A DNA stretch of 64,000 bases from CAWCKS01 sp963763485 (lineage in GTDB: Bacteria; Pseudomonadota; Alphaproteobacteria; Rhizobiales; Xanthobacteraceae). The stretch covers positions 1,116,001 to 1,180,000 of the forward strand of contig CAVXOW010000008.1 in assembly GCA_963763485.1 (NCBI GenBank), read 5' to 3'. Both the position numbers and the translations under genes were made by a program. This document shows positions 19,027 through 27,554 of the stretch, in pieces. Within the stretch, counting starts at the first letter, position 1; each line of letters starts with the position of its first letter. The notes under the pieces were generated by a model. That model was not told where the DNA came from and ran no database searches. It saw only the letters and a list, made by a program, of their open reading frames with translations.

Positions 19027-19521
19027 TCATACCAGGCGCGAGAACTCCTGCACCACGCGCTCATAGACCGGGCGCTTGAACGGTACGATCAGCTCCGTCA
19101 GATTCTTCATCGGCTCCCAGCGCCAGGCGATGAACTCCTGCTTGTGGCCGGCCGGGCTTGCGACGTTGATCTCGTCGTCCTTGCCGGTGAAGCGCATCGC
19201 GTACCATTTCTGCTTCTGCCCGCGATATCGGCCTTTCCAGGCGCGGCCGGCGATGGTGCGCGGAATGTCGTAGGTCAGCCAGTCACCAATCTCGGCGAGC
19301 TTTTCGACCGAGCGGACATTGGTTTCTTCCCTGAGCTCGCGCCGGGCGGCGGTCCAGGTGTCCTCGCCGGGGTCGACGCCGCCTTGTGGCATCTGCCAGA
19401 CATGGGACGCGTCGATGTGCTCGGGTCCGTTGGCGCGCCTGCCGATGAACACCAGGCCGTCCCGGTTGATCAAGGTAATCCCGACGCACGGCCGATAGGG
19501 CAGCTCGTCGTATTGTGCCAT
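19027..19521 (-). CDS. rppH: RNA pyrophosphohydrolase, Nudix family (copy 2)
   Basis: 164 residues with MAQYDELPYRPCVGITLINRDG, WQMPQGGVDPGED and a Nudix box reading GGVDPGEDTWTAARRELREETNV (Asn in place of the last Gly). The C-terminal EFIAWRWEPMKNLTELIVPFKRPVY is RppH-type. It lies 37 bases downstream of the divergent polysaccharide deacetylase gene on the same strand, the arrangement usual in Bradyrhizobium. The catalytic glutamates of the box (REXXEE) are present, so it is probably active. Which of the two copies is the principal RppH cannot be decided; this copy has the more conserved neighbourhood. Confidence 0.9.
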   Translation of the reverse strand: MAQYDELPYRPCVGITLINRDGLVFIGRRANGPEHIDASHVWQMPQGGVDPGEDTWTAARRELREETNVRSVEKLAEIGDWLTYDIPRTIAGRAWKGRYRGQKQKWYAMRFTGKDDEINVASPAGHKQEFIAWRWEPMKNLTELIVPFKRPVYERVVQEFSRLV

Positions 19522-19558
19522 TCTGTTTCTCAGCTCGTTGCGCAGGTTTGAGGCCGCA

Positions 19559-20827
19559 TCAGCTTGATTTTGATTTGGTCATCGCGGTTGTCAACGGAAC
19601 CAGCAGGATGCCACGGCCTTCCACCGCCTTCGCCCAGGCGTTCAGCCGCTCGATCGACAGTGGCAGAGCGGAGGCCACGCCGACCGCAAAGCCGCGCTGA
19701 CGGGCGGTTGCCTCGAGCTGTGCCAGCGCGCGGTCGATTTCACCGGCATTCGGCACGACGTCGATGGTCGCGTCCGCCCTGGCGAACGGCACGGCCTGGG
19801 CCAGCGCCAGCTGGCCGGCGAGGCTGCGCGCCGCGGAGCCATCGTCGAAATAGGCCAGCCCACGTTTGGCGGCCTCGCGCATCACGGGCTGCATCGAGGC
19901 TTCATTGGGCATGAAACGTGCGCCCATGAAATTGCTCAGACCGACATAGCCCTGGAAGCGGCTGAGCAGCCAAAGCAGCCGATCCTGGTTTTGCTCCGGC
20001 GTCAGTGTGGTCAAAAGCGTCTGCGGCCCCGGGTCATTGTCGGGATAGTCGAACGGCTCGAGCGGAATTTGCAGCAGGATCTCGTGACCGAGGCTGCGCG
20101 CGCGTTCGACCAGTTTGCCGGGATCGGCACCGTACGGCGTGAACGCCAGTGTCACCGCGGGCGGCAGCTTCATGATCGCGTCGGTGGTCTTGGCGGCGCC
20201 GATGCCAAGCCCGGAGACAACAATGGCGATCGCCGGCATGGTCGCAGCCCTCGCGCGCAGCGTGTCATTGCCCGCGGCATAGACCTGCGACGGCCTCAAG
20301 CCGCCGGCGACGACCGGAACCATGCCATAGCGCGTCGATTTAAGCAGTTGCTGGTTGATGTTGGCCATGACCGGCGGCGCGGATGATTCCGACGCAGGCG
20401 CCGGAGTGTCAGCGTCGCTGGTCGGTACGGTGACGGCGTGCTGGGCACCGCTCGAGCCGTCGATGATGGTCACCGTCTTCTGTTCGGCTGCGGCGGGCGG
20501 TTTGGGCGCCATTGCCGGTAACACGACCGGCGCCATCGCGCCCGGCGCCATGTTTTCAGGACTCTTGTTGTCGGCGGTCTTGTTGTCGAAAGTCTTGGCC
20601 GCGTTGGGATCCAGCACGATCTTCGCCATCGGCTCGCCGCCGAGCGGATCGTCGTTGAAGATCGCGTAGCCGGCAAAAGTCAGCAGCACGAGACCGAGCA
20701 GGACGGCGAGCGCCTGCCGCAGGGTGAATGGCAGCCGATAGCTCAGCCATGCCGGCTTGCGCTTCAGGTGCTGCCCGAGCGGGGTCGAGAGATCGTCGGT
20801 CGCGTCTTCGGTCGTGGTTTGGGTCAA
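19559..20827 (-). CDS. Divergent polysaccharide deacetylase family protein
   Basis: 422 residues. One membrane-anchoring helix lies at about residues 35-60 (LRQALAVLLGLVLLTFAGYAIF), followed by a long Pro/Ala-rich periplasmic linker to about residue 170 and then a NodB-like TIM-barrel domain (MPAIAIVVSGLGIGAAKTTDAIMKLP, LAFTPYGADPGKLVERARSLGHEILLQIPLEP, FDYPDNDPGPQTLLT). This is the YibQ/DUF610-type divergent deacetylase family. It typically lies beside ctpA and envC, as here, which supports a role in the envelope; the substrate is not established. rppH copy 2 follows at once. Confidence 0.87.
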   Translation of the reverse strand: MTQTTTEDATDDLSTPLGQHLKRKPAWLSYRLPFTLRQALAVLLGLVLLTFAGYAIFNDDPLGGEPMAKIVLDPNAAKTFDNKTADNKSPENMAPGAMAPVVLPAMAPKPPAAAEQKTVTIIDGSSGAQHAVTVPTSDADTPAPASESSAPPVMANINQQLLKSTRYGMVPVVAGGLRPSQVYAAGNDTLRARAATMPAIAIVVSGLGIGAAKTTDAIMKLPPAVTLAFTPYGADPGKLVERARSLGHEILLQIPLEPFDYPDNDPGPQTLLTTLTPEQNQDRLLWLLSRFQGYVGLSNFMGARFMPNEASMQPVMREAAKRGLAYFDDGSAARSLAGQLALAQAVPFARADATIDVVPNAGEIDRALAQLEATARQRGFAVGVASALPLSIERLNAWAKAVEGRGILLVPLTTAMTKSKSS

Positions 20828-20917
20828 ATCGTTCGGGCCCGCGAATTAATCGCCAAATCCTAGCACGCCGACGATTCTGGCTGGCCAGTACCCCCCGCCC
20901 AAAGAACTCCCAAAGCA

Positions 20918-20945
20918 AAAGGGGCGGCCTGTTGGCCGCCCCTTT
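20918..20945 (-). terminator. Rho-independent terminator of ctpA
   Basis: A perfect 12-bp stem, AAAGGGGCGGCC (20918-20929) with GGCCGCCCCTTT (20934-20945) and a 4-base loop. Read leftward, the stem is followed by TTTTGCTTTGG. It lies 20 bases beyond the ctpA stop, between ctpA and the deacetylase gene. Confidence 0.8.
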
Positions 20946-20965
20946 GTCACGCGAATTCAGCAGCC

Positions 20966-22336
20966 TCAATTTGCCGCCTTGTCCTTATCCTTGTCGGTCT
21001 GGATCGAGGCCTTGTCGGTCGGCGCGGCGGCTGCGGCAGTTGCCGCCGGCGGCTTGATGCCGTGCAGGAAGTCGACCGCGACTTTGAGCGCCTTGTCGTC
21101 CTTGGCCTCGAGCGGGACATAGGACTGCGAACCGGTTTGCTCGTCGCCCTCGGCCTTCAAGTGGCCGCGCAGCGATGCCTCGCCCCGGGTATCGGTGCGG
21201 GCCTTGAGGTCGTCAGGCACGTCCTGCAGGACTTCGTAGTCCGGCACGATGCCCTTGGCCTGGATCGACTTGCCCGACGGCGTGTAGTAGCGGGCGGTAG
21301 TCAGCCGCAGCGCGCCGTTGTTCTGGCCGAGCGGGATGATGGTCTGCACCGAGCCCTTACCAAACGAGCGGGTGCCGATCATCGTGGCGCGGCCGTGATC
21401 CTGCAATGCGCCGGCGACGATTTCCGAGGCCGAGGCCGAGCCGCCGTTGATCAGCACGACAACCGGCTTGCCCTTGGTGAGGTCGCCCGGATGGGCGCTG
21501 CGGCGCTGCGTCTCTTCCGGATTGCGCCCGCGGGTCGAGACGATCTCGCCGCGCTCGAGGAAGGCGTCGGACACAGTCACTGCCTCTTCAAGCAGGCCGC
21601 CGGGGTTGTTGCGCAGGTCGATGATGAAGCCCTTCAGCTTGTCGCCCAGCGCATTCTGCTGGTTGGCGATTTCCTTCTTCAGGCCTTCGGTGGTCTGCTC
21701 GTTGAAGGTCGTGATGCGGATGTAGCCGATGTCGCCGCCTTCGGTGCGCGCCCGCACACTGCGAACATGGATGTTCTCGCGCGTCAGGGTGACGTCGATC
21801 GGCTTGTCCTGGCCCTTGCGGACGATCTTGAGCTTGATCTTGGTGTTGACCGGGCCGCGCATCTTCTCGACAGCCTGGTTCAGGGTGAGACCCTGCACCG
21901 GCTCGTCATCGAGATTGACGATCAGGTCGTTGGCCTGGATGCCGGCCTTCGAAGCCGGCGTTTCGTCGATCGGCGAGATCACCTTGACGAGGCCGTCTTC
22001 CATGGTGACCTCGATGCCGAGTCCGCCGAACTCGCCGCGGGTCTGCACGGTCATATCGCGGAAGCTCTTGGCGTCCATGTAGCTCGAGTGCGGATCGAGA
22101 CCGGCGAGCATGCCCGAGATCGCCGACTCGACGAGCTTGCCGTCGTCCGGCTTCTCGACATAGTCGCTGCGGACGCGCTCGAAGACGTCGCCGAACAGGT
22201 TGAGCTGACGGTAGGTGTCGGATGCGGCGGCACGGGCGCTCGAGCCGATCAGCGTCACGCGCGGCTGCGTGACGAGTAACGTGCATGCCGCGCCGGCTGC
22301 AGCACTCAATAGAACCAGAGTCGTCTTGCGCATCAT
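20966..22336 (-). CDS. ctpA: Carboxy-terminal processing protease, S41 family
   Basis: 456 residues. It has a signal or anchor segment at residues 1-33 and an S41 N-terminal helical region (LNLFGDVFERVRSDYVEKPDDGKLVESAISGMLAGLDPHSSYM). A PDZ domain follows at about 100-180 (GLGIEVTMEDGLVKVISPIDETPASKAGIQANDLIVNLDDEP), then the S41 catalytic core with GFIIDLRNNPGGLLEEAV, VVLINGGSASASEIVAGALQDHGRA (nucleophile Ser) and GTRSFGKGSVQTIIPL (Lys of the Ser-Lys dyad). It degrades periplasmic proteins and controls peptidoglycan hydrolases. The ATG overlaps the envC stop (ATGA at 22333-22336), so the two are translationally coupled. In other bacteria Ctp proteases act on M23-type hydrolases, which makes this pairing functionally sensible. 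Confidence 0.95.
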   Translation of the reverse strand: MMRKTTLVLLSAAAGAACTLLVTQPRVTLIGSSARAAASDTYRQLNLFGDVFERVRSDYVEKPDDGKLVESAISGMLAGLDPHSSYMDAKSFRDMTVQTRGEFGGLGIEVTMEDGLVKVISPIDETPASKAGIQANDLIVNLDDEPVQGLTLNQAVEKMRGPVNTKIKLKIVRKGQDKPIDVTLTRENIHVRSVRARTEGGDIGYIRITTFNEQTTEGLKKEIANQQNALGDKLKGFIIDLRNNPGGLLEEAVTVSDAFLERGEIVSTRGRNPEETQRRSAHPGDLTKGKPVVVLINGGSASASEIVAGALQDHGRATMIGTRSFGKGSVQTIIPLGQNNGALRLTTARYYTPSGKSIQAKGIVPDYEVLQDVPDDLKARTDTRGEASLRGHLKAEGDEQTGSQSYVPLEAKDDKALKVAVDFLHGIKPPAATAAAAAPTDKASIQTDKDKDKAAN

Positions 22337-23724
22337 CCGCGAACCTTTTCGCCTTCACTTGTGGCCCACCACGGGCCGGGGTCGATGGGAGTCCCGTCTT
22401 TTCGAAACTCGATATAAAGAACCGGCTGGCTTGGAGCGGACGCCAGTATAGACGCGACTTGGGCTGTGGTCCCCATCGTCGCTACCGGTTCTCCTGTCAG
22501 CACGAACTGACCGATGTTGACCGAAATACGCTCCATCCCGGCGAGCAACACATGATACCCGCCGCCTGCATTCAGGATCAAGAGTTGTCCGTAGCTTCGG
22601 AACGGACCAGCGTAAACAACCCAGCCATCACACGGGGTTGTGACCTGCGCCCCGGCCCGGCTGACGATCGAAATGCCTCTTTCCACGCCACCGGCGCCAT
22701 CGGAGCCGCCGAATCCACGAATCTTCACGCCATTGACTGGTAACCGTAACAGCCCTTTGGCCGACGAAAAGGCAATCGCAGGGCTGAGCCGTCCGGGATC
22801 TTTCAGAGCATTGAAATTAGGCTTTCCATTGGCGGGCGGAGGCGTTCCCTGAAGATTTGCCGAGGTCGCGGCTTTGGCCGCCGATTTCAGGTCGAGTTCC
22901 ATTTTAGCGATGAGGTCCTTGAGGTCGCCGGCCTGCCTGGCCAGACCCTCCGCCCGTCGCCGTTCATTGTCGGCGTCCTGCTCCAGCGCACTCTGCTGGC
23001 GCTGCCGCTCCCCGACGAGTGCTGCGAGCCGCTGCTGGTCGGCGGCCAACTTGTCGCGGCTTGTCGCCATCTGGTCGCGCTCGTCGGCGATCTGCTTGCG
23101 CACCCTGACCATCTCGCCGAGCTCATCGACCAGGCGCTGCGCCCGCGCCCGCATCTCCGGGACCACGGCGCCGAGCAGAATTGCGGTGCGCAGCGAGCGC
23201 AGTGCGTCCTCAGGCCGCACCAGCAGCGCCGGCGGCGTCCGGCGTCCCGCGCGCTGCAAGGCGGCCAGCACTTCGGTGACCTCGGCGCGACGCGAGGCGA
23301 GCGACTGCCGGATTTGATCCTGCCGGCCATCGAGCGCGCGGATCCGTTCCTCGGCGTCGCCGATCTGGGTTTCGATGGCGCGGACCCGGCCGGCCGCGTC
23401 GATCAGCTGCTGGTTGAGCTTGGTGCGATCCTGACCGATCGCGGCGATCTCGGCCTTGAGCTTCTCCTGCGTTTCAAGCGCCCGCTGCTGCTGCTGGCGC
23501 ATCGCGTCGAGTTCCTGCGCGCGCTGCTTGATGGCGTCGCCCGATTGCGGGGTTGCATCGGCGGCCGCTTGTGTTGTCGGCGGCGGGGCGGCTGGCTGCG
23601 ATTGGGCGATGCCCGGCGTCGTACCAACGACGATGAATCCGACGACGCTCATGGCGGCGCCGATCGCCGATCGCGCCATGTATTCGTTTCGAGCGTGTCC
23701 GTGTCGAGTCGGTCGCAAATTCAT
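22333..23724 (-). CDS. envC: Murein hydrolase activator EnvC / M23 peptidase-like protein
   Basis: 463 residues from the ATG at 23724. An ATG at 23679 would place the start just before the signal segment ARSAIGAAMSVVGFIVVGTTPGIAQS. The frame stays open to 23856 but that part overlaps rlmH. After the signal there is a long coiled coil, about residues 60-260 (KQRAQELDAMRQQQQRALETQ and similar heptads), then a LytM/M23 domain (GGVERGISIVSRAGAQVTTPCDGWVVYAGPFRSYGQLLILNAGGGYHVLLAG). The metal ligands of active LytM enzymes (HxxxD and HxH) are not obvious: GGVERGISI stands where HxGxDI is expected, so it is probably an amidase activator rather than a peptidase. It is coupled to ctpA. Confidence 0.88.
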   Translation of the reverse strand: MNLRPTRHGHARNEYMARSAIGAAMSVVGFIVVGTTPGIAQSQPAAPPPTTQAAADATPQSGDAIKQRAQELDAMRQQQQRALETQEKLKAEIAAIGQDRTKLNQQLIDAAGRVRAIETQIGDAEERIRALDGRQDQIRQSLASRRAEVTEVLAALQRAGRRTPPALLVRPEDALRSLRTAILLGAVVPEMRARAQRLVDELGEMVRVRKQIADERDQMATSRDKLAADQQRLAALVGERQRQQSALEQDADNERRRAEGLARQAGDLKDLIAKMELDLKSAAKAATSANLQGTPPPANGKPNFNALKDPGRLSPAIAFSSAKGLLRLPVNGVKIRGFGGSDGAGGVERGISIVSRAGAQVTTPCDGWVVYAGPFRSYGQLLILNAGGGYHVLLAGMERISVNIGQFVLTGEPVATMGTTAQVASILASAPSQPVLYIEFRKDGTPIDPGPWWATSEGEKVRG

Positions 23725-23765
23725 CGTGCCAAATTCATCGTGCGAGTGTTTGGCCCGCGACCCGC

Positions 23766-24248
23766 TCAAGCGCGGTGATAGGGGTGGCCGGACAGAATCG
23801 TTGCGGCACGGTACAATTGTTCGAGCAACATGACACGAACCAGCTGATGCGGCCACGTCGCGGCGCCGAACGCCAAGGCGAGCGCGGCTCTGCGCCGCAA
23901 TTCGGGCGAAAGTCCGTCGGCGCCGCCGATCAGGAACACGGCCACGGGTACTGCGGCATCGCGCCAGCGCCGGAACTCCGTTGAAAACGCAACACTATCA
24001 AGCGTCTTGCCGCGCTCATCGAGCGCCACCACGGTTGCCCTGTCGGGGATCAGCGCAGCGATGGCAGCCGCTTCCGCAGCCATCCGCGATGCGGCGTCTC
24101 TCGCCTTGCTCTCAGGAATTTCGTGGATCTCGAGGCCGCGCACACCGATGCGCCGGCCGAGATCGTCGAAGCGTTTGGCGTAGCGCTCGGCAAGCGCGCG
24201 TTCCGGGCCGTCCTTCAGGCGGCCGACCGCAATCACCATGAGGCGCAT
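23766..24248 (-). CDS. rlmH: 23S rRNA (pseudouridine1915-N3) methyltransferase
   Basis: 160 residues, normal length for RlmH, a SPOUT-class methyltransferase that modifies pseudouridine 1915 in helix 69 of 23S rRNA. Seen are the start MRLMVIAVGRLKDGPERALAERYAKRF, the SAM-binding knot segments VVALDERGKTLDSVAFS and VFLIGGADGLSPELRRRA, and the C-terminal HQLVRVMLLEQLYRAATILSGHPYH, which is diagnostic. It lies 28 bases downstream of rsfS, the usual pairing (ribosome maturation genes). Confidence 0.95.
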   Translation of the reverse strand: MRLMVIAVGRLKDGPERALAERYAKRFDDLGRRIGVRGLEIHEIPESKARDAASRMAAEAAAIAALIPDRATVVALDERGKTLDSVAFSTEFRRWRDAAVPVAVFLIGGADGLSPELRRRAALALAFGAATWPHQLVRVMLLEQLYRAATILSGHPYHRA

Positions 24249-24276
24249 GGCCGCCGCCCGATCTGCCGCGTCGCGA

Positions 24277-24735
24277 TCAGCTTGCGCGCGTCGACGCCCG
24301 TGCCGGCATCCACATCTTCTCGAGATTGTAGAAGGCGCGGACTTCGGGTCTGAACACGTGCACGATCACGTCGCCGGAATCGATCAGCACCCAGTCGCAG
24401 TTGGGCATGCCCTCGACATGGACGCCTTTAATTCCGGACTCGCTCAAACCCTTCACCACATTCTCCGCAATCGCGCCGACGTGCCGGTTGGCCCGGCCCG
24501 AGGTCACGATCATGTAGTCTGCGAGAGAGGATTTGCCGCGAAGGTCGATGGTGACCGTCTCTTCCGCCTTCATGTCGTCGAGGCGGTGGAGGATCGTGTT
24601 CAAGGTCTCGTCGGCATCAGGCCGATGCTGGGAGACCGCAACGGGTGCAGGTTTATCACTGACCCGGGACAATACAGACTTGGTCAGGGACCATTCCTTT
24701 CGCTGTATCGCGGACACCGAATCCCGTGTCCGCAC
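24277..24735 (-). CDS. rsfS: Ribosome silencing factor
   Basis: 152 residues. The RsfS/Iojap fold shows DDMKAEETVTIDLRGKSSLADYMIVTSGRANRHVGAIAENV and the C-terminal NCDWVLIDSGDVIVHVFRPEVRAFYNLEKMW. RsfS binds ribosomal protein uL14 and keeps the subunits apart when nutrients are scarce. About the first 35 residues are not conserved, and a later start (for example a TTG within KSVLSRVSDK) is possible. It lies between nadD and rlmH on the same strand, a common alphaproteobacterial order. Confidence 0.93.
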   Translation of the reverse strand: MRTRDSVSAIQRKEWSLTKSVLSRVSDKPAPVAVSQHRPDADETLNTILHRLDDMKAEETVTIDLRGKSSLADYMIVTSGRANRHVGAIAENVVKGLSESGIKGVHVEGMPNCDWVLIDSGDVIVHVFRPEVRAFYNLEKMWMPARASTRAS

Positions 24736-24825
24736 CTATCCTAATCATTTGGGGTTAACAGTTTCAATGTTCCAGTGTGCGGCAAGCCGGCTCGGGACGA
24801 AAATTTCTGCTGTCGTTGTGACACT

Positions 24826-25440
24826 TTAGCGACTGCCGTCGGCGCGCAGCTGCGTCGACGACAACGGCAGTTTCAAACCGCGCAGGAACACCCAGGCCGG
24901 CGCCGCGCAATCGGCAAGTTTGCCGGCCTCCGCCTCGTCGAGCCGATAGCGCGCAAGGCGTTGGGCGGCGGTGGATGCGGCGGCACGCAGGCTGTCTGAC
25001 GGGCGATCGATGATCGCCATCGGCAGCAGCGCGGAGATGGTCTGCCAGTCGCGCCAGCGGCTGAACTGGCTGAGATTGTCGGCGCCCATCAGCCAGACAA
25101 AGCGCGCGCGCGGAAAGCGTCGGCGCAAGTTTGCGATGGTATCGACGGTGTAGCGCGCGCGGAACTCGGCCTCGATGCCGGTGACGACGATGCGCGGATC
25201 CCGGGCGATTTGCTGCGCGGCACTTATGCGCGCGGCGAGGTCGGGCAGGGCGCTGACGTCCTTCAGCGGATTGCCGGGCGACACCAGCCACCACACGCGG
25301 TCGAGCTTCAGCCGCTTCAGCGCGAACAGGCTGATGGCGCGATGAGCCTCATGGGCCGGATTGAACGAGCCGCCGAGCAGGCCGATGCGCAGATGATCGG
25401 CATGGAGTGGGACCGGGTGCGGAACTGTGTTGGACGTCAA
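24826..25440 (-). CDS. nadD: Nicotinate-nucleotide adenylyltransferase
   Basis: 204 residues. NadD adenylates nicotinate mononucleotide in NAD synthesis. The nucleotidyltransferase signature is GLLGGSFNPAHEAHRAIS near residue 20, with VWWLVSPGNPLKD, FVWLMGADNLSQFSRW and the C-terminal PLSSTQLRADG (the SSTxLR motif). The ATG overlaps the proA stop by four bases (25437-25440). rsfS follows downstream after a gap of about 90 bases. The proA-nadD-rsfS-rlmH order is normal in Bradyrhizobium. Confidence 0.94.
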   Translation of the reverse strand: MTSNTVPHPVPLHADHLRIGLLGGSFNPAHEAHRAISLFALKRLKLDRVWWLVSPGNPLKDVSALPDLAARISAAQQIARDPRIVVTGIEAEFRARYTVDTIANLRRRFPRARFVWLMGADNLSQFSRWRDWQTISALLPMAIIDRPSDSLRAAASTAAQRLARYRLDEAEAGKLADCAAPAWVFLRGLKLPLSSTQLRADGSR

Positions 25441-26732
25441 GGGCGCGTCTGGCCGGTGCCGTGGATGCGGTACTTGATGCTGGTCAGCTGCTCGGCGCCA
25501 ACCGGGCCGCGGGCGTGGAACTTTCCGGTGGCAATGCCGATCTCGGCGCCAAAGCCGAACTCGCCGCCATCGGCGAACTGGGTGGATGCGTTGTGCAGCA
25601 CGATCGCTGAATCAACCTCATTGAGGAAGCGCTTTGCGTGATCTGCATCATCGGTGACGATGGTGTCGGTGTGATGCGAGCCGTGCTTCTCGATATGCGC
25701 AATCGCGCCGTCGAGGCCGTCGACCACCTTCACCGCGATGATGGAGTCGAGATACTCGGTGTCCCAATCCTCGTCGGCCGCGCGCTTGACGCGTGGATCG
25801 ACGGCCTGCGTCGCGGCATCGCCGCGCACCTCGCAGCCGGCGTCGATCAGCGTCTGCACCAGCAGCTTCAGTTGTGCCTGCGCCGCTCGGTCAACCAGCA
25901 GCGTCTCGGCCGCGCCGCAAACGCCGGTGCGCCGCATCTTCGCATTGACCACAATGCTCTTCGCCATCTCCGCGTTGGCCGCGCCGTCGACATAGACGTG
26001 GCACAGACCTTCGAGATGCGCGAATACCGGCACGCGCGCTTCGCTCTGCACCCGTGCCACGAGGCTTTTGCCGCCGCGCGGTACGATGACGTCGATGTTG
26101 CCATCGACGCCGGCAAGCATCAGCCCGACCGCGGCGCGGTCGCGTGTCGGCACCAGCGTGATTGCGGCTTCCGGCAGGTTGGCTTCGCGCAAGCCGCGCA
26201 CCAGCGCGGCATGGATGGCACGGCAGGAGCGAAAGCTCTCCGAGCCGCCGCGCAGGATCACGGCATTGCCGGCCTTCAAACACAGCGAGCCGGCATCCGC
26301 CGTGACGTTCGGGCGGCTCTCGAAGATCACGCCGACCACGCCGAGCGGCACGCGCACGCGCTCGATCGTCATGCCGTTCGGCCGCGTCCAGCGCTCGGTG
26401 ACGGCGCCGACCGGATCTGGAATGTCGCGGATGATCTCGAGGCCTTCGGCCATCGCCTCGACGCGCTTCGCATTCAGCGACAGGCGATCAAGGAACGCGG
26501 CATTGGCGCCGCCCGCCTTGGCCTCGGCGACGTCCTCGGCGTTGGCGGCAAGGATCGCAGCCGAGTCGGCACGGATCGCGCGGGCCATGGCATCGAGCGC
26601 GCGGTTCTTCTGTTCGGTGGAACTCAGCGCAAGTGTGCGCGCCGCGGCTCTCGCCGCCCTGGCGAGGTCGCCCATCAGCGCGCCGAGGTCGGCGCTGCCA
26701 TCAATCGCTTTCAGCGGTGCGGTCATGCTCAT
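25437..26732 (-). CDS. proA: Glutamate-5-semialdehyde dehydrogenase (gamma-glutamyl phosphate reductase)
   Basis: 431 residues. It makes the second step of proline synthesis: reduction of glutamyl-5-phosphate to the semialdehyde with NADPH. It is an aldehyde dehydrogenase superfamily member with VPLGVVGVIFESRPNVTADAGSLCLKAGNAVILRGGSE, VIVPRGGKSLVARVQ, the cysteine region MRRTGVCGAAETLLVD, and FGAEIGIATGKFHARGPVG at the C-terminus. The proB gene is about 820 bases upstream on the same strand, separated by a DinB gene and a repeat. Its end overlaps nadD. Confidence 0.96.
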   Translation of the reverse strand: MSMTAPLKAIDGSADLGALMGDLARAARAAARTLALSSTEQKNRALDAMARAIRADSAAILAANAEDVAEAKAGGANAAFLDRLSLNAKRVEAMAEGLEIIRDIPDPVGAVTERWTRPNGMTIERVRVPLGVVGVIFESRPNVTADAGSLCLKAGNAVILRGGSESFRSCRAIHAALVRGLREANLPEAAITLVPTRDRAAVGLMLAGVDGNIDVIVPRGGKSLVARVQSEARVPVFAHLEGLCHVYVDGAANAEMAKSIVVNAKMRRTGVCGAAETLLVDRAAQAQLKLLVQTLIDAGCEVRGDAATQAVDPRVKRAADEDWDTEYLDSIIAVKVVDGLDGAIAHIEKHGSHHTDTIVTDDADHAKRFLNEVDSAIVLHNASTQFADGGEFGFGAEIGIATGKFHARGPVGAEQLTSIKYRIHGTGQTRP

Positions 26733-26843
26733 GGTCTCTAACCACAGGATTTAGCATCGAAATTCCGCAGGCGCGAGCCCTCGGCACGGCAAATTCGGCA
26801 GGTCAGGTCGGCCATTGGCCGACCTCGGAGCTGCGGCCCGCGG

Positions 26844-27407
26844 CTACGCGCCCCAAACCTTCGCCTCGGTCCAGCCGAGTTCGGCGAATTCGGCCGCGCG
26901 CAGCGGCGCTTCCGCGATCGAGAAAAACTCGTCGAGTTGCGGCGGCTTGACGCTGGTGCCGCTCAGCATCGCATGGGCCTGGCCGCGGTGGTGGAGGTCG
27001 TGCTGGAACAGGTGCAGCAGCAGCCGGTCGCAGCGCTCCTCCTGAACCCGCGTGCCGCGATGGACACGGATGATCTTGTCGAGGTCCTCTTCCTGCAAAC
27101 CATCGCAGAAGGCGATCAACCGCTGGTCCACAGCGGCTTGGGCTGTCCTCAACTCGGCCACATCAGCGCAAGGTTGCTCGTTGGCCCAGGCCGCCGGACC
27201 CAGCGTGCCGCCTTCAAGCGCGTCGACATAGAAATGGTCGATGACCAGGATGTGGTTGAGCGTGGCCTTGATCGAGGGGAAGAAGCTCGTGCCCTTCGCT
27301 TCGAACTCGGCTTGCGAGAGGTTTGCGCAAGCCGACAGCAGGCGGTGATTGGCCCAGGCGTTGTTGTAGGCCATGGCGCGCATGCTCTGGAGATGAGAGG
27401 CCGGCAT
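26844..27407 (-). CDS. DinB family protein
   Basis: 187 residues from the ATG at 27407 (MPASHLQSMRAMAYNNAWANHRLLSACANL). The frame runs 47 codons further up, but that part is translated repeat (GVRGGGG, PPPQPSPTRGEGE). The DinB four-helix bundle shows FPSIKATLNHILVIDHFYVDALE (His of the metal site) and LLLHLFQHDLHHRGQAHAMLS (HxxxHRGQ, two further His). The family includes thiol-dependent enzymes and metal hydrolases; no specific reaction can be given. It sits between proB and proA and is not an obvious proline gene. Confidence 0.85.
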   Translation of the reverse strand: MPASHLQSMRAMAYNNAWANHRLLSACANLSQAEFEAKGTSFFPSIKATLNHILVIDHFYVDALEGGTLGPAAWANEQPCADVAELRTAQAAVDQRLIAFCDGLQEEDLDKIIRVHRGTRVQEERCDRLLLHLFQHDLHHRGQAHAMLSGTSVKPPQLDEFFSIAEAPLRAAEFAELGWTEAKVWGA

Positions 27408-27425
27408 GTCGCTCTCCTTTTTCTC

Positions 27426-27535
27426 TCCCTCCCCCCTTGTGGGGGAGGGTTGGGGAGGGGGGTCCATCGTGGGACTTCCGCCTCGCGACTCGCAACCACC
27501 CCCACCCCTAACCCCTCCCCACAAGGGGGAGGGGA
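27426..27535. repeat. Inverted-repeat element between the DinB gene and proB
   Basis: The G-rich unit around CCCCCTTGTGGGGGAGGG (27431-27449) appears again, inverted, as CCCCTCCCCACAAGGGGGAG (27512-27531). Each arm can also fold alone. This is a noncoding palindromic repeat of the type dispersed through Bradyrhizobium genomes; it creates the false N-terminal extension of the DinB frame. Confidence 0.65.
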
Positions 27536-27554
27536 ACGCGTGCATCATCGACGA

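Noticed and set aside
27408..27548. 47-residue N-terminal extension of the DinB protein
   Set aside because: It is translated from a palindromic repeat and contains GVRGGGG and PTRGEGE runs.
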